DNA from: Clostridiaceae bacterium
GTDB taxonomy: Bacteria; Bacillota; Clostridia; Lachnospirales; Lachnospiraceae
Assembly: GCA_009911065.1 (NCBI GenBank)
Contig: QXWR01000018.1
Coordinates: 28,223 to 92,222, forward strand
Reading direction: 5' to 3'
Length of the DNA: 64,000 nucleotides
The notes beneath the pieces were generated by a model that made no database searches, was not told the origin of the DNA, and worked only from the letters and a program-made list of their open reading frames with translations. This document shows, piece by piece, positions 53,931-62,792 of the stretch. Each line of letters begins with the position of its first letter. The first letter of the stretch is position 1. The position numbers and the translations under genes are program-made.

Positions 53931-53975
53931 AGCTACCTCCCTTCTATGGATGCAGGTAAATCCTATATGCTTTTA

Positions 53976-53983
53976 TTATCGGC
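53976..53983 (-). promoter_or_regulatory. Sigma-28 -10 box for the flgM operon
   Basis: On the minus strand GCCGATAA is an exact match to the sigma-28 -10 consensus. The -35 at 15-base spacing is TTAT, a poor match to TAAA. Confidence 0.5.
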
Positions 53984-54133
53984 ATTTTTTGGAGAGAGAT
54001 AACCTTGGTTTGCAAGTTTTTGAAAGAAAACAGAAAAAGAAATATTTTTTTAATATTCTGAACTCTTGTGTAAAACAGAAAAATAGAATATAATAAACTC
54101 ACGGGAAAAAAGAGCGCTTTTGAACGCAATCAT

Positions 54134-54160
54134 TAATATTTTACAAAAATGCGCCGATAT
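54134..54160 (+). promoter_or_regulatory. Sigma-28 promoter for the YlqG-like gene operon
   Basis: TAAT (54134-54137) and GCCGATAT (54153-54160) are 15 bases apart, matching TAAA-N15-GCCGATAW at all but one position. It lies 61 bases before the chosen start and is back-to-back with the flgM promoter. Confidence 0.6.
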
Positions 54161-54221
54161 ACAAATATAATACTGTTTTCTGCTGAATTAACAAATGGGG
54201 AAGACAGAAGCTGGAGGATAT

Positions 54222-55655
54222 ATGGCGAATATTTTACAGGTGACTACGCCGAATCTTAATACGGAGAACCGGAATGTAATGAATCCCCAGGACCCTCGCC
54301 AGGGAAGCAATGCGATTCACAATCCGGTAGACCCGAGTCGTGTGGTTCGTGCAGATGGCAAAGAGGGAGACCAGACCGGTACCAATACTCAAGATACTTT
54401 ACTAAGCGTAATTAATTATGAAAGTAATTATGGCGCATTTATAAAAGGATTAGGCGAGAACAGCAATCTTGCGGAAGCGATGGGGCGTATGCTCTTTAGC
54501 GGCGAGCTGGCAGGGCTTTTGGGAACGGATCAGACAGAAGTAAGCGCTTTGATTGAAAAGTTCCTTATGACCATGCAGATGGATTCGCCAGAGGATTTGC
54601 TGGAGTATCTTCAAGGGCAGGGCGAACTGCAGGCCAGATTTAAAGGAGAGATTTTTGATAAGTTCCGCACCATTTTGTCCCAAAGTTCTTCCGAGCATCT
54701 CAAAGAAGCGGTTATGAGCTTTTTAAAAGGATACAACAACTATTCTTCAGGGGAACATCTTTTACAGCAGATGCGCTCTCTGACCGATGACATTGAACAG
54801 CTTCTTTTGCGTTCTTACCGGGAAGAATTTCGGCAGTTGGCAGATTCCATGAATTGGGATGCGGCCAATGGAGATACACAGGAAAATGCGGGAGTCTTAA
54901 ATCAGAAGTTGATTCCGTTTCTCTCCGCTTATATATCACGTACCCATGATTATGGGTCGGTCCGGGAAGCAGCTATGCTTCTCATTTTCCATGCAGTCCG
55001 GTATCAAAACGGAGGGAAAGAGCAGCTGTTTAAGCTGTTTGACGCCCTTTCGGGAGATCGGGAGTTTCAGAAGGTTTTTCAGGGAGAAGCAGAAGCAGAC
55101 ATGGAGAAGCTTCTGATGGAAGGTTCCAGAGAGAGTCGGCCGATTTTGTCACAGTTTGCAGACAATTTGGCCAATCTCCTTTTAAAAGGAGCTAACGGAC
55201 ATGGAGGTCTGGAAAATGTACAGCAGTTCTACAACATTATGAACGGAATGTTGATCAATGAAAGCGTGTACCTGCCGCTGCTTCATTTTATTCTTCCTTT
55301 TCAATATGAAGACAACAGTGTGATGTCAGAAATGTGGGTAGACCCGGATGCCAAGAAAGACGACGGGGAAGAGGGGAGAAGAATTAAGCTGTTTTTAAAA
55401 TTTGATATTCGCTCTGTGGGAAAGTTTGAATTGATTATGACTTTGCAGGACCGGCAGACCAGAATGCAGCTTTTTGTCCCTCCCGCTCTGGCAAAACAGG
55501 AGAGAAAGATTCAGACCGAGGTGACGGATATTATGAAGCGCAACGGGATTCGCATCGGCCAGTTTTTGGTGCGGGAACGGGTTCGTGACCGGCGGATTGA
55601 TGAAGTATTTCCGGAGATTCGGGAGAAGGAGAGGACGATCAATGTCAGAATTTGA
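54222..55655 (+). CDS. YlqG-like hypothetical protein upstream of the FlhB-domain gene
   Basis: A 477-residue soluble, largely helical protein. The N-terminal 60 residues are Asn/Pro-rich, as in flagellar export substrates or hook-length proteins. The C-terminal part (about 370-470: IKLFLKFDIRSVGKFELIMTLQDRQTRMQLFVPP) resembles the C-terminal domain of FliK-like proteins. In Bacillus the gene ylqG occupies the same place before ylqH, an FlhB cytoplasmic-domain homologue, matching the next gene here. I use the ATG at 54222 after GGAGG; an in-frame ATG at 54195 has no ribosome site. A role in export control is inferred from this pairing. Confidence 0.6.
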   Translation: MANILQVTTPNLNTENRNVMNPQDPRQGSNAIHNPVDPSRVVRADGKEGDQTGTNTQDTLLSVINYESNYGAFIKGLGENSNLAEAMGRMLFSGELAGLLGTDQTEVSALIEKFLMTMQMDSPEDLLEYLQGQGELQARFKGEIFDKFRTILSQSSSEHLKEAVMSFLKGYNNYSSGEHLLQQMRSLTDDIEQLLLRSYREEFRQLADSMNWDAANGDTQENAGVLNQKLIPFLSAYISRTHDYGSVREAAMLLIFHAVRYQNGGKEQLFKLFDALSGDREFQKVFQGEAEADMEKLLMEGSRESRPILSQFADNLANLLLKGANGHGGLENVQQFYNIMNGMLINESVYLPLLHFILPFQYEDNSVMSEMWVDPDAKKDDGEEGRRIKLFLKFDIRSVGKFELIMTLQDRQTRMQLFVPPALAKQERKIQTEVTDIMKRNGIRIGQFLVRERVRDRRIDEVFPEIREKERTINVRI

Positions 55656-56001
55656 TGATTTGATGCGGCAAAAGGCAGTAGCCTTAAAATACAATCCGGA
55701 AAAGAACGGCGCTCCGGTGATTGTTGCTTCCGGCATGGGATATTTGGCGGAGAGAATTACAGAGACTGCTTTGGAAGCTGGAGTTCCAGTCTACGAGGAT
55801 GATTCTTTAGCTACGCTTTTGACTCAGCTTCAGTTAGGTTCGGAGATTCCGAGAGAATTGTATCAGGCGATTGTTGACATTTATATTTATTTTCTCGGAT
55901 TTGTCCCCGGACAGGAGGAAAAGCAGGCGGGAGAGACCGAAGAAAAAGAGGAAGATTTATCGGGACAGGAGGAGACTGGGACAGCAGAGACAAGGCAGTG
56001 A
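55642..56001 (+). CDS. Stand-alone FlhB cytoplasmic-domain protein (YlqH/FhlB-like)
   Basis: A 119-residue protein equal to the cytoplasmic C-domain of FlhB without its membrane part: RQKAVALKYNPEKNGAPVIVASGMGYLAERITETALEAGVPVYED, then LATLLTQLQLGSEIPRELYQAIVDIYIYFL. The autocleavage site NPTH of FlhB is represented by NPEK, so cleavage is not expected. The start at 55642 (AAGGAGAGG upstream) overlaps the preceding gene by 14 bases; a longer frame from 55585 is not supported. Such proteins can partly replace the FlhB C-domain in substrate switching. The last 30 residues are very acidic. Confidence 0.85.
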   Translation: MSEFDDLMRQKAVALKYNPEKNGAPVIVASGMGYLAERITETALEAGVPVYEDDSLATLLTQLQLGSEIPRELYQAIVDIYIYFLGFVPGQEEKQAGETEEKEEDLSGQEETGTAETRQ

Positions 56002-56030
56002 TGGTGACAGATGAATCAGGAGGATAATGT

Positions 56031-57410
56031 ATGGATAGAAGAATCAGGAGGACTGCGGCGCTTTTGATTGCCGCTTTCAGTCTTGTGTGTATGCCCCTTG
56101 AGGCTTTGGCGGCTACCAAACCCATTAACAGCGTAAGCATCCGGGTGTCATCAAAGGTTAAGGCTGGATATAAGCTGCCAGAGACGATTCAGGTGGGAAG
56201 CGGTTCTGTGGAGGAGGGCGGTGTGTCCGTAAGCGGAAGCAATGCCCGTTATAAGGTGACAGCGGCAGAGTGGCTGGACAAGACCCAAGAGAAGATCGAG
56301 GCGGCGGCAGAACCCAGGATGAAGGTGACTATAGAGCCGGAGGATGTAAGCGAGTATTATTTTCTGGCCAGCTATAAGGCGTCAAATATAAAGATTTCCG
56401 GCGGTTCTTATGTGTCTGCAAAAAGGGATGGAGACGCTTTGGTTGTAACATTGCGGATCAATCCCGTTAAGGGGGATTACGACTCTCCCAAAGACGCTTA
56501 CTGGAATGAGAAAAAGCTGGGGGAAGCCCGCTGGGAAAAGTCGGAGAATGATTCCGGATATTATGAGGTCCAGCTGTTTCGGGATGATAAAAGCGTGTTG
56601 AAGATCGAGAAAACTTCAGCGAAAAATTATAATTTTTATCCGTATATGACCAAAGAAGGCGAGTATACATTTAAGGTGCGGACGATTCCTGGCACAGATA
56701 CTCAGAATAAATATGGAAAGAAAAGCGAATGGGTAGAATCCAGTAGCTTGGATATAAGAGACCGGGATGTATCTGATGGAAAAGGACAGACGTCCGGCAG
56801 TTCTTCTGTGATTAAGGGAACCACAGATACGGTTGGCTGGGTAAAAGTGGGAGATGTTTGGAATTACCGCTATCCAGACGGCAACATAAGCAGAAACGGC
56901 TGGTCTGAGATCAATGGTCTTTGGTATTATTTCAATGGGGACGGGACTATGGTTACTGGCTGGCAGGAGATTGACGGGGCAGTTTATTACCTCCAGCCAG
57001 ACGGACAGATGTCAGTAGGCTGGAGCCGGATTGAAGATAAATGGTATTATTTCAGGGTGGAGGCAGAAGGACATGCGCCCAAAGGTTCTATGGTATCTCC
57101 CGGATGGCGGGTGATCGGAACAGATTATTTCTATTTTAACGGCGATGGAAGCATGTACACCGGATGGCTGAATCTGGATGGAAAAATCTATTATTTGAAT
57201 ACTCTGGATAACAGCCTTCAGGGAGCGTTGTTTACCGGATGGATTCACAGAGATGAAAAGTCATATTTTGCAGATGCAAATGGGGAGATTCTTCAAGGAT
57301 GGAACCAGATTGACGGAAGCTGGTATTATTTTTATCCAGGTTCAGGGGAAATGGCCCATGATACTCAGATTGACGGCTTCCCCATTGGCTCTGACGGAAT
57401 TTGGAGATAA
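56031..57410 (+). CDS. Secreted protein with choline-binding-type repeats (1)
   Basis: A 459-residue secreted protein. Residues 1-28 form a signal peptide ending ALA. The middle (about 30-240) is beta-rich without a recognised catalytic domain. From about 265 the chain consists of choline/cell-wall-binding repeats of the form GW.xxxGxWYYFxxDGxMxTGW, ending at the C-terminus. Such repeats bind choline on teichoic acids or other surface polymers. It is paired with a similar gene directly downstream, and both sit inside a late flagellar cluster next to a lytic transglycosylase. A flagellum-associated wall-binding role is possible but unproved. AGGAGG precedes the ATG. Confidence 0.85.
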   Translation: MDRRIRRTAALLIAAFSLVCMPLEALAATKPINSVSIRVSSKVKAGYKLPETIQVGSGSVEEGGVSVSGSNARYKVTAAEWLDKTQEKIEAAAEPRMKVTIEPEDVSEYYFLASYKASNIKISGGSYVSAKRDGDALVVTLRINPVKGDYDSPKDAYWNEKKLGEARWEKSENDSGYYEVQLFRDDKSVLKIEKTSAKNYNFYPYMTKEGEYTFKVRTIPGTDTQNKYGKKSEWVESSSLDIRDRDVSDGKGQTSGSSSVIKGTTDTVGWVKVGDVWNYRYPDGNISRNGWSEINGLWYYFNGDGTMVTGWQEIDGAVYYLQPDGQMSVGWSRIEDKWYYFRVEAEGHAPKGSMVSPGWRVIGTDYFYFNGDGSMYTGWLNLDGKIYYLNTLDNSLQGALFTGWIHRDEKSYFADANGEILQGWNQIDGSWYYFYPGSGEMAHDTQIDGFPIGSDGIWR

Positions 57411-57439
57411 AATTGACAGAAGGTGAGGAAGAATACAAC

Positions 57440-58705
57440 ATGCAGAAGCATATGCAGATCGGCAGGGCAAGAGCGGCTGGGAGGGCAGGGGCGTGTTTGA
57501 TAGCGGCCTTTATCCTGGCTGCGGCGCCGCCTTTTGAAACAGGGATAAAGGCTGTCTATGGGGCAGAGTCCAGCGTCATTGAGACTCTGAACGTTACGGT
57601 AAAAACTACTTTTGGTGAGCAGGAGGAGATTCCGGAACCGGAAATTCAGGTTACAGGAACCGGATGCACTCAGGGGGACATTCAATTTGGCACAGATTAT
57701 GACAAGTGGAAACCAGGGAAAGCTGTGAAAGTAGACATTACAGTTTATGCAGACAGCGGCAAAGTGTTTCCCGTCTCCTTAAACCGCTCCAAATGCAAGG
57801 TGAGCGGGGCGGAGTTTGTGTCTGCAAAGGCTTTGGATGACACTACCCTTCAGGTTCGCATTAATTACCGGCCTGTGACAGTTCTTGGCAACACAGACAA
57901 AGCAGGCTGGAGTTCCTCCAAAAGACGTGCCATCTGGAAAGAAGTGCCAAATGCTCCCGGTTATTCCGTAGTGTTATACGGCAATGACAAAGTAGTCAAA
58001 AGACTGACTGTGGAAGACGCAACTTCCGTCAGTCTGGCAGAGTACATGGAAGATGTGGATAAGACTTATTACTATGAAGTGAAAGCAATCCCCATTACGG
58101 CAGATCAGAAAAAATATCTGAAGGAAGGAGAATTTGTCACATCTACAGAACAGGAGCTGGACTGGGAAGACTGGAATGAGGATACAGGAAGTTCCGGAAA
58201 CAGCGGACCTGGCGGAGGTACAGGAGACGGCGGTGCGATTAAAGGGAACAATTATGTTCTTCCCGACGGCAGGACAGAAACCAACACCTGGAAGAAGATT
58301 TCCAATCAATGGTATTATTTTGATCAAAACGGAAATATGGCCAGAGGGTGGCAATATGTGAATGGTTTCTGGTATTATATGGACGGGAATGGAATTATGC
58401 AGACTGGCTGGATTAATCCGTCAGGAGATTCTTGGTTTTACTTAAATCCCAATGGGGATATGCTTACAGGATGGTTTCAGCCCAATCCTAGCGAGTGGTA
58501 TTACATGGATGCTTCCGGTTATATGCAAAGAGGCTGGATTCAGGTCAATGACAAGCAATATTATATGGGTCAGGATGGCAGAATGCAGATCGGCTGGATT
58601 CAAGTGGACGGTGTGTGGTACTATTTAAACAGCGATGGCAGCAAGGCGGTCAATACAGTGGTAGACGGACGGACATTGGGTCCAAACGGGGAGGAGATCC
58701 GATAG
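57440..58705 (+). CDS. Secreted protein with choline-binding-type repeats (2)
   Basis: Paralogue of the preceding gene: signal peptide (about 1-40, with [15 protein letters not shown]), a beta-rich domain (about 45-240) and a Gly/Ser-rich linker ([15 protein letters not shown]), then choline-binding repeats ([28 protein letters not shown], and so on). The long frame starts at 57401; the ATG at 57440, after GAGGAAG, gives a sensible signal peptide and 421 residues. Its upstream domain shares the pattern [10 protein letters not shown] / [16 protein letters not shown] with the SGGSYVSAK / YYEVQLFRDD of paralogue 1, showing tandem duplication and divergence. It lies 16 bases before the transglycosylase gene. 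Confidence 0.85.
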   Translation: MQKHMQIGRARAAGRAGACLIAAFILAAAPPFETGIKAVYGAESSVIETLNVTVKTTFGEQEEIPEPEIQVTGTGCTQGDIQFGTDYDKWKPGKAVKVDITVYADSGKVFPVSLNRSKCKVSGAEFVSAKALDDTTLQVRINYRPVTVLGNTDKAGWSSSKRRAIWKEVPNAPGYSVVLYGNDKVVKRLTVEDATSVSLAEYMEDVDKTYYYEVKAIPITADQKKYLKEGEFVTSTEQELDWEDWNEDTGSSGNSGPGGGTGDGGAIKGNNYVLPDGRTETNTWKKISNQWYYFDQNGNMARGWQYVNGFWYYMDGNGIMQTGWINPSGDSWFYLNPNGDMLTGWFQPNPSEWYYMDASGYMQRGWIQVNDKQYYMGQDGRMQIGWIQVDGVWYYLNSDGSKAVNTVVDGRTLGPNGEEIR

Positions 58706-58721
58706 GAGAGGAGCAGAAATC

Positions 58722-59600
58722 ATGTCGCTGATAACAACAGCAATCGGACAGGAACAGTTGTTGAACCGAAACAACAATACGTCTGTCCAGTCACAAAAGA
58801 CAAATCAGGATTTTCAGACAGTTTTAAAAGGAATCAGTCAAAATAGCACAGAAAGTATGGACGCTATATTTGAGGAAGCATCTTCCCGTTATGGCGTATC
58901 TGTAAATTTGATTAAAGCAGTAGCAAAGGCGGAGTCTGATTTTAATGTGAATGCAGTCTCCAAAGCCGGAGCCATCGGTGTGATGCAGCTGATGCCGTCA
59001 ACCGCCCGGTCTTTGGGAGTCACAGACCCTTACGATGCAAGGCAGAATATTATGGGGGGAACGAAATATTTAAAGGAAAATCTGGAACGGTTTGGCGGAA
59101 ATGTAAGTCTTGCTCTTGCTGCATATAACGCCGGACCAAACAGTGTGGAAAGGTATGGGGGAATTCCGCCTTATAAGGAAACTCAAAATTACGTAAAAAA
59201 AGTGACGTCGTATATGCAAGGCGCTCCAATTTATGCAGGTAAGGTTGTGAATACAAACCGTTCCAATCGAACTTCCAGTATTTATGGAGCGGATGCGATG
59301 TTAGGAATGTATGGATTGTCTTCCGGAAGTGTAGGAAGTTTATCTGGAACTTCTTCCAGCATAGCAGGAACTTCTTACGGTCAGCTGGCAGGGCTTTACG
59401 GTACTTCATATAGCCAGCTGGCAGGACTTTATGGGATTTCTCCTGTAAATACGGATCTGGCAGGGTTATTGGAAAGCACATCGGATGATGGCGGGAATAC
59501 AATAACCATAGATAAGGAAAGTTATGCCAGTTTGCTCCAACTTTTACGTATGCAGATGATGCTGAATGCCAGCAGAGAGGTTGGCACGATTACATTATAA
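58722..59600 (+). CDS. Lytic transglycosylase (SLT domain), flagellar-type
   Basis: Peptidoglycan-cleaving enzyme of 292 residues. The SLT domain (about 45-160) has catalytic E71 in [21 protein letters not shown], then [14 protein letters not shown] and [18 protein letters not shown]. There is no signal peptide; instead the N-terminus ([23 protein letters not shown]) looks like a flagellar export substrate. The C-terminal part holds Ser/Gly-rich repeats [21 protein letters not shown]. With the two choline-binding proteins upstream, it may open the wall around the flagellar rod or hook, a task often done by FlgJ. AGGAGAGGAG precedes the ATG. Confidence 0.88.
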   Translation: MSLITTAIGQEQLLNRNNNTSVQSQKTNQDFQTVLKGISQNSTESMDAIFEEASSRYGVSVNLIKAVAKAESDFNVNAVSKAGAIGVMQLMPSTARSLGVTDPYDARQNIMGGTKYLKENLERFGGNVSLALAAYNAGPNSVERYGGIPPYKETQNYVKKVTSYMQGAPIYAGKVVNTNRSNRTSSIYGADAMLGMYGLSSGSVGSLSGTSSSIAGTSYGQLAGLYGTSYSQLAGLYGISPVNTDLAGLLESTSDDGGNTITIDKESYASLLQLLRMQMMLNASREVGTITL

Positions 59601-59622
59601 GTAGAGAGGATGAGCACATACC

Positions 59623-60240
59623 ATGAGAATAAAGGATTGCGATGGATGTTTGGTATATGGAACTGACAATCGGCCATTATCCAAGGCCAGGGTGGAGATT
59701 AATGAACAGGGAAAGATTATGTTGTATTTTACAAGTTCCAATCTGCGCAGTGTTAAGATTCGGACAATTGTAGATCTCTATGACAAATCCCAGGGAATTG
59801 TCAGAAGCCGGTGCAATTTGATGATTCAGAGGAATATACAGCCGAAATCTATGGAGCCGTGGATGGCGACCTGTGAGATTATTGATGTGTTAGAGGTATT
59901 TCAAAGACAAAAAGACGTGCGGGTGAATGTAAATATTCGTGCTGAGTTTAATGGACCAAACGGAGATTTCTTCTATGGGAATCTGCAAAATATCAGTGCA
60001 GGAGGGTTCTTTCTGGTAACAAACAGAGCTTTAAAGAAAGGAGATCTTATTTCTTTCCAGTATACGTTTGAAGGGGAACTTCACAATGTAAGAGCAAAGG
60101 TTCTGCGCGTGACCGGCATGGTGGCCAAGGGCTATGGCTATGGCTGTCAGTTTGTGGGGATGCCGGTAAATACAGAGACCGCTATCCGAAAATTTGTTTA
60201 TAAGAAACAGGCGGAAAACAAAAGAATTGAAGAAAAATAA
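59623..60240 (+). CDS. PilZ-domain c-di-GMP-binding protein
   Basis: A 205-residue cytoplasmic protein. The C-terminal PilZ domain (about 90-195) has the second motif as NISAGGFFLV and the first as QRQKDVRV; the usual RxxxR pattern is QxxxR, with an arginine one position earlier, so c-di-GMP binding may be altered or use the neighbouring arginine. The N-terminal 90 residues form a beta-rich YcgR_N-like domain. YcgR-like proteins brake flagella. It is between the transglycosylase and the glycosyltransferase in the flagellar cluster, consistent with control of motility by the HD-GYP protein encoded at 39 kb. Confidence 0.85.
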   Translation: MRIKDCDGCLVYGTDNRPLSKARVEINEQGKIMLYFTSSNLRSVKIRTIVDLYDKSQGIVRSRCNLMIQRNIQPKSMEPWMATCEIIDVLEVFQRQKDVRVNVNIRAEFNGPNGDFFYGNLQNISAGGFFLVTNRALKKGDLISFQYTFEGELHNVRAKVLRVTGMVAKGYGYGCQFVGMPVNTETAIRKFVYKKQAENKRIEEK

Positions 60241-60258
60241 GAGAAAAATGGAATAAAT

Positions 60259-61338
60259 ATGAAAATTAATCTGGTAATGATTGTTAAGAATGAGGAACGA
60301 TCTATAGAGCGATGCCTAAATGGGGCAAAGCCGCTGGTGGATCGCATGATTGTAGTGGATACCGGTTCCACAGACAGGACCAGAGAGATTGCTAAGGAAA
60401 TAGGGGCGGCAGTATATACGTTTACATGGGTGGACGATTTTTCTGCCGCCCGTAATTTTGCCTTAGATCAGTCGGATGCAGACTGGAATCTGGTGTTGGA
60501 TGGGGATGAATATTTGAGAGAGAGCAGCAGAGAGAAGTTGGAGAAGATTCTCCGCTCCAGAAAAGGAATGTGGCTTGGGTGCATTACAAGGTACGATTCC
60601 TTTCGGGATGAGGAAGGAATCAGTGTCAGTACCGCGGTGATTCCCCGGCTTCTGCCAAAAGGTGTTCGCTATGAGGGGATGATTCATGAACAGCCATCTG
60701 GAACTTATCCAAACTATGATACATTTCTGGAGGCAGACCATGATGGATATTTGTATACCAATAAAGGGGAACGAAATCTTCCTTATTTGAAAAAGGCCGT
60801 GAAAGATTATCCGAACGATGGATATTATCAGTTCCAGCTGGCGTCTACTTTGCGCAATCTCAAACGTCTGGAAGAAAGCCTGCCTTATTTTCGTGAATTT
60901 TATCGTTTGATTGATACAGAAGATGGATGCAGAGCTGGAGGAATCGTTCTTTATCTGTATACCCTGCTGGATCTTGGTCAGGGGGAGCTTTTGGATGAAG
61001 CATGGGAGATTATTTCCAGGGAAGAGTCTTCTTTAGGGGGATGGTCCGATTTTTGCTTTGTGTGTGGTATTTTTTATATGAAGCGGGTCCTGTCTGATGT
61101 GCAAAAGTACATTGGCCTGCTTCCCAACATTGAAAAGTGCTACCAGACCTGTCTGCAGCTGGGGGAGCAGCCGAAAGCGGGGGGTGTGGTAGGAACCGGG
61201 TCATTTCGGGCGGCTTATAACCTGGGAGCCTGGTATGAGGTTTCTGGACAGACAGAGCTGGCGGTCCGGGCTTATCGGCTGTCTTTGGAGATGGGGTATG
61301 AACCGGCAGGAGTGCGGCTTCGGGCTATGGGATTTTGA
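60259..61338 (+). CDS. Family 2 glycosyltransferase with TPR-like C-terminus
   Basis: A 359-residue cytoplasmic glycosyltransferase. The GT-A domain shows MIVKNEERSIERCL, DTGSTDRT (34-41) and the metal site DGDE (81-84). The second half is helical with TPR-like repeats (YYQFQLASTLRNLKRLEESLPYF, AAYNLGAWYEVSGQTELAVRAYRLSLEMGYE). This layout is shared with SunS-like and flagellin glycosyltransferases that hold protein acceptors through the TPR part. It lies directly before the flagellin genes, so flagellin glycosylation is the likeliest role. Donor sugar and acceptor residues cannot be inferred. Confidence 0.85.
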   Translation: MKINLVMIVKNEERSIERCLNGAKPLVDRMIVVDTGSTDRTREIAKEIGAAVYTFTWVDDFSAARNFALDQSDADWNLVLDGDEYLRESSREKLEKILRSRKGMWLGCITRYDSFRDEEGISVSTAVIPRLLPKGVRYEGMIHEQPSGTYPNYDTFLEADHDGYLYTNKGERNLPYLKKAVKDYPNDGYYQFQLASTLRNLKRLEESLPYFREFYRLIDTEDGCRAGGIVLYLYTLLDLGQGELLDEAWEIISREESSLGGWSDFCFVCGIFYMKRVLSDVQKYIGLLPNIEKCYQTCLQLGEQPKAGGVVGTGSFRAAYNLGAWYEVSGQTELAVRAYRLSLEMGYEPAGVRLRAMGF

Positions 61339-61439
61339 AAGATGATAAAGCATATGGTGATTCCGATTTTTCTAAATTGAGAGAAATCGGTGAAAACTGA
61401 AAAAAATGTGATGGTACCCTTATGAAACCAGGAAATTCT

Positions 61440-61447
61440 GCCGATAT
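61440..61447 (+). promoter_or_regulatory. Sigma-28 -10 box for flagellin gene 1
   Basis: GCCGATAT matches the consensus exactly, 98 bases before the flagellin start. The -35 region at 15-base spacing reads TTATG, a weak match. Confidence 0.55.
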
Positions 61448-61480
61448 TATAATCAACAGAGAGAGATTGTAATAAGGAAA

Positions 61481-61509
61481 GGCGGAGATTTCCTTCAAAG
61501 GAAACCGCC
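61481..61509 (+). promoter_or_regulatory. Structured leader hairpin of flagellin gene 1 (candidate CsrA target)
   Basis: GGCGG (61481-61485) pairs with CCGCC (61505-61509), and inside TTTCC pairs with GGAAA, giving a stable hairpin with GGA motifs at and beside it. A further GGA lies at the ribosome site. CsrA binds GGA in hairpin loops and represses flagellin translation in related bacteria; the target here is inferred. Confidence 0.45.
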
Positions 61510-61545
61510 GGATAGAACCGTATTGATGGAAGGTGGTTGACAAGT

Positions 61546-62394
61546 ATGGTTATACAGAATAATATGGGAGGCTTTAACGCATCCAGGAATAAAGGGATCA
61601 CCGAGGGAAAGATGAGAAAGTCTTTGGAGAAGCTGTCGTCTGGTTATCGTATCAATCGTGCCGGAGATGACGCTGCAGGCTTGGCAATTTCTGAATGGAT
61701 GAGGAATCAGATTACCGCTTTAGATCAGGCCATGAGGAATATCAATGATGGCATCAGCATGACGTCCACAGGTGACGGTGCGTTGATGGAAGTGCATTCC
61801 ATGTTGGAAAGATTGAAAACGTTAGCAGTTCAGTCTGCCAATGGTACTTATACTACAATAGCTAGAGAGAATCTGGATGCAGAGAGAGCGCAGCTTTTAG
61901 ATGAGATTGACCGCATTGGCCAGACTTCCGATTTTGATGAGATTCCTCTTTTTGATTCTACGGAGGATTTGCCGGATGATTATGAGCCGCCGACTGTAAG
62001 CGAGTGGATTACTCTTCAGATCGGAGCTTCCAAGGATGAGACTTTGGATGTGGGTCGCTTTTATATGAGTTCCAAGGCTTTGGAGCTGGATGAGATTGAT
62101 CTGAAGACTTTGACAGCTGCTAATGAGGCGGTAACTCAGATTGATGAGGCGATTGAGATTGTGGCGGATATTCGCGCAGGCTTTGGTGCGGCCCAGAACC
62201 ATTTAGAGCATACCCATAATAATTTGAGTGTAACTTCAGAGAATATGACGGTGTCTGAGAGCCAGATTCGGGATACGAATATGGCGGAAGTATTTACCGA
62301 ATACACGAAGGATAATATTGTGTATCAGTCGTCTAGTTCTATGGTTGCTCAGGCTAACACAATTCCTGAGATGATATTGCGTCTGCTTCAGTAA
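61546..62394 (+). CDS. Flagellin (1)
   Basis: Filament subunit of 282 residues. The N-terminal D0/D1 region has [30 protein letters not shown], and the C-terminal D0/D1 has GAAQNHLEHTHNNLSVTSENMTVSESQIRDTNMAEV. The central variable domain is short and acidic (DSTEDLPDDYEPP). The longest frame starts at a TTG (61537); the ATG at 61546 after GGAAGGTGG is the probable start. It differs from the second flagellin gene at 63.7 kb in its N-terminus (VIQNNMGGFNASRNKG), so the organism probably makes a composite filament or switches. Glycosylation by the upstream transferase is likely. Confidence 0.94.
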   Translation: MVIQNNMGGFNASRNKGITEGKMRKSLEKLSSGYRINRAGDDAAGLAISEWMRNQITALDQAMRNINDGISMTSTGDGALMEVHSMLERLKTLAVQSANGTYTTIARENLDAERAQLLDEIDRIGQTSDFDEIPLFDSTEDLPDDYEPPTVSEWITLQIGASKDETLDVGRFYMSSKALELDEIDLKTLTAANEAVTQIDEAIEIVADIRAGFGAAQNHLEHTHNNLSVTSENMTVSESQIRDTNMAEVFTEYTKDNIVYQSSSSMVAQANTIPEMILRLLQ

Positions 62395-62498
62395 AAGTTT
62401 TATGGATATAAAGTTTTCTTCTGGTATCAGAAGAGGGAGGTATGAGTGTTTTTATAGAAGGCTTTGTACAAGGATATACAAAGCGGCAAGAGTTGATG

Positions 62499-62538
62499 CA
62501 GACAGATGTATCCCAAGGGATGTATCTGTCTGTTTTTT
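62499..62538 (+). terminator. Terminator of flagellin gene 1
   Basis: Nine-base arms CAGACAGAT (62499-62507) and ATCTGTCTG (62524-62532), plus an inner ATCCC/GGGAT stem, are followed by a T-run. It lies about 100 bases after the flagellin stop. Confidence 0.85.
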
Positions 62539-62666
62539 ATTTCATAAGAAAATGCGTCCTATGAAACAAAACACTTTGCAGGAATTCCATTGAGGCGGAA
62601 AAGAAGTCTGTCGCTAAAGCAGCTTGCCACAGGCGGAGAAAGTCTTAAAACAAGATAAGATTTTTC

Positions 62667-62695
62667 TTGAAATAACGGTTCAATTATAGTACAAT
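62667..62695 (+). promoter_or_regulatory. Sigma-A promoter for the first XRE-type gene
   Basis: TTGAAA (62667-62672) and TACAAT (62690-62695) are 17 bases apart, each one base from consensus. It lies about 97 bases before the ATG. Confidence 0.65.
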
Positions 62696-62792
62696 TTCAC
62701 TATGAATGAAAATGTTTCTGAATACTATAGTGGATAAATGAATCCTATACGTTGATAGGCAGACAAAATATAATAGAAAAAGAGGTGAAGAA

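Larger units (their letters stand above)
62395..62792. other. Intergenic region after flagellin 1: terminator, AT-rich stretch and promoter
   Basis: No convincing gene is present. It contains the flagellin terminator (62499-62538) and a sigma-A promoter (62667-62695) for the XRE-type gene. A 40-codon frame at 62442-62564 has a GGGAGG site but runs through the terminator, so it is not annotated as a gene. Confidence 0.6.

Noticed and set aside
62442..62564. Possible 40-codon gene after flagellin 1 with a GGGAGG site
   Set aside because: Its second half runs through the terminator hairpin, so most transcripts would end inside it; no homology was recognised.
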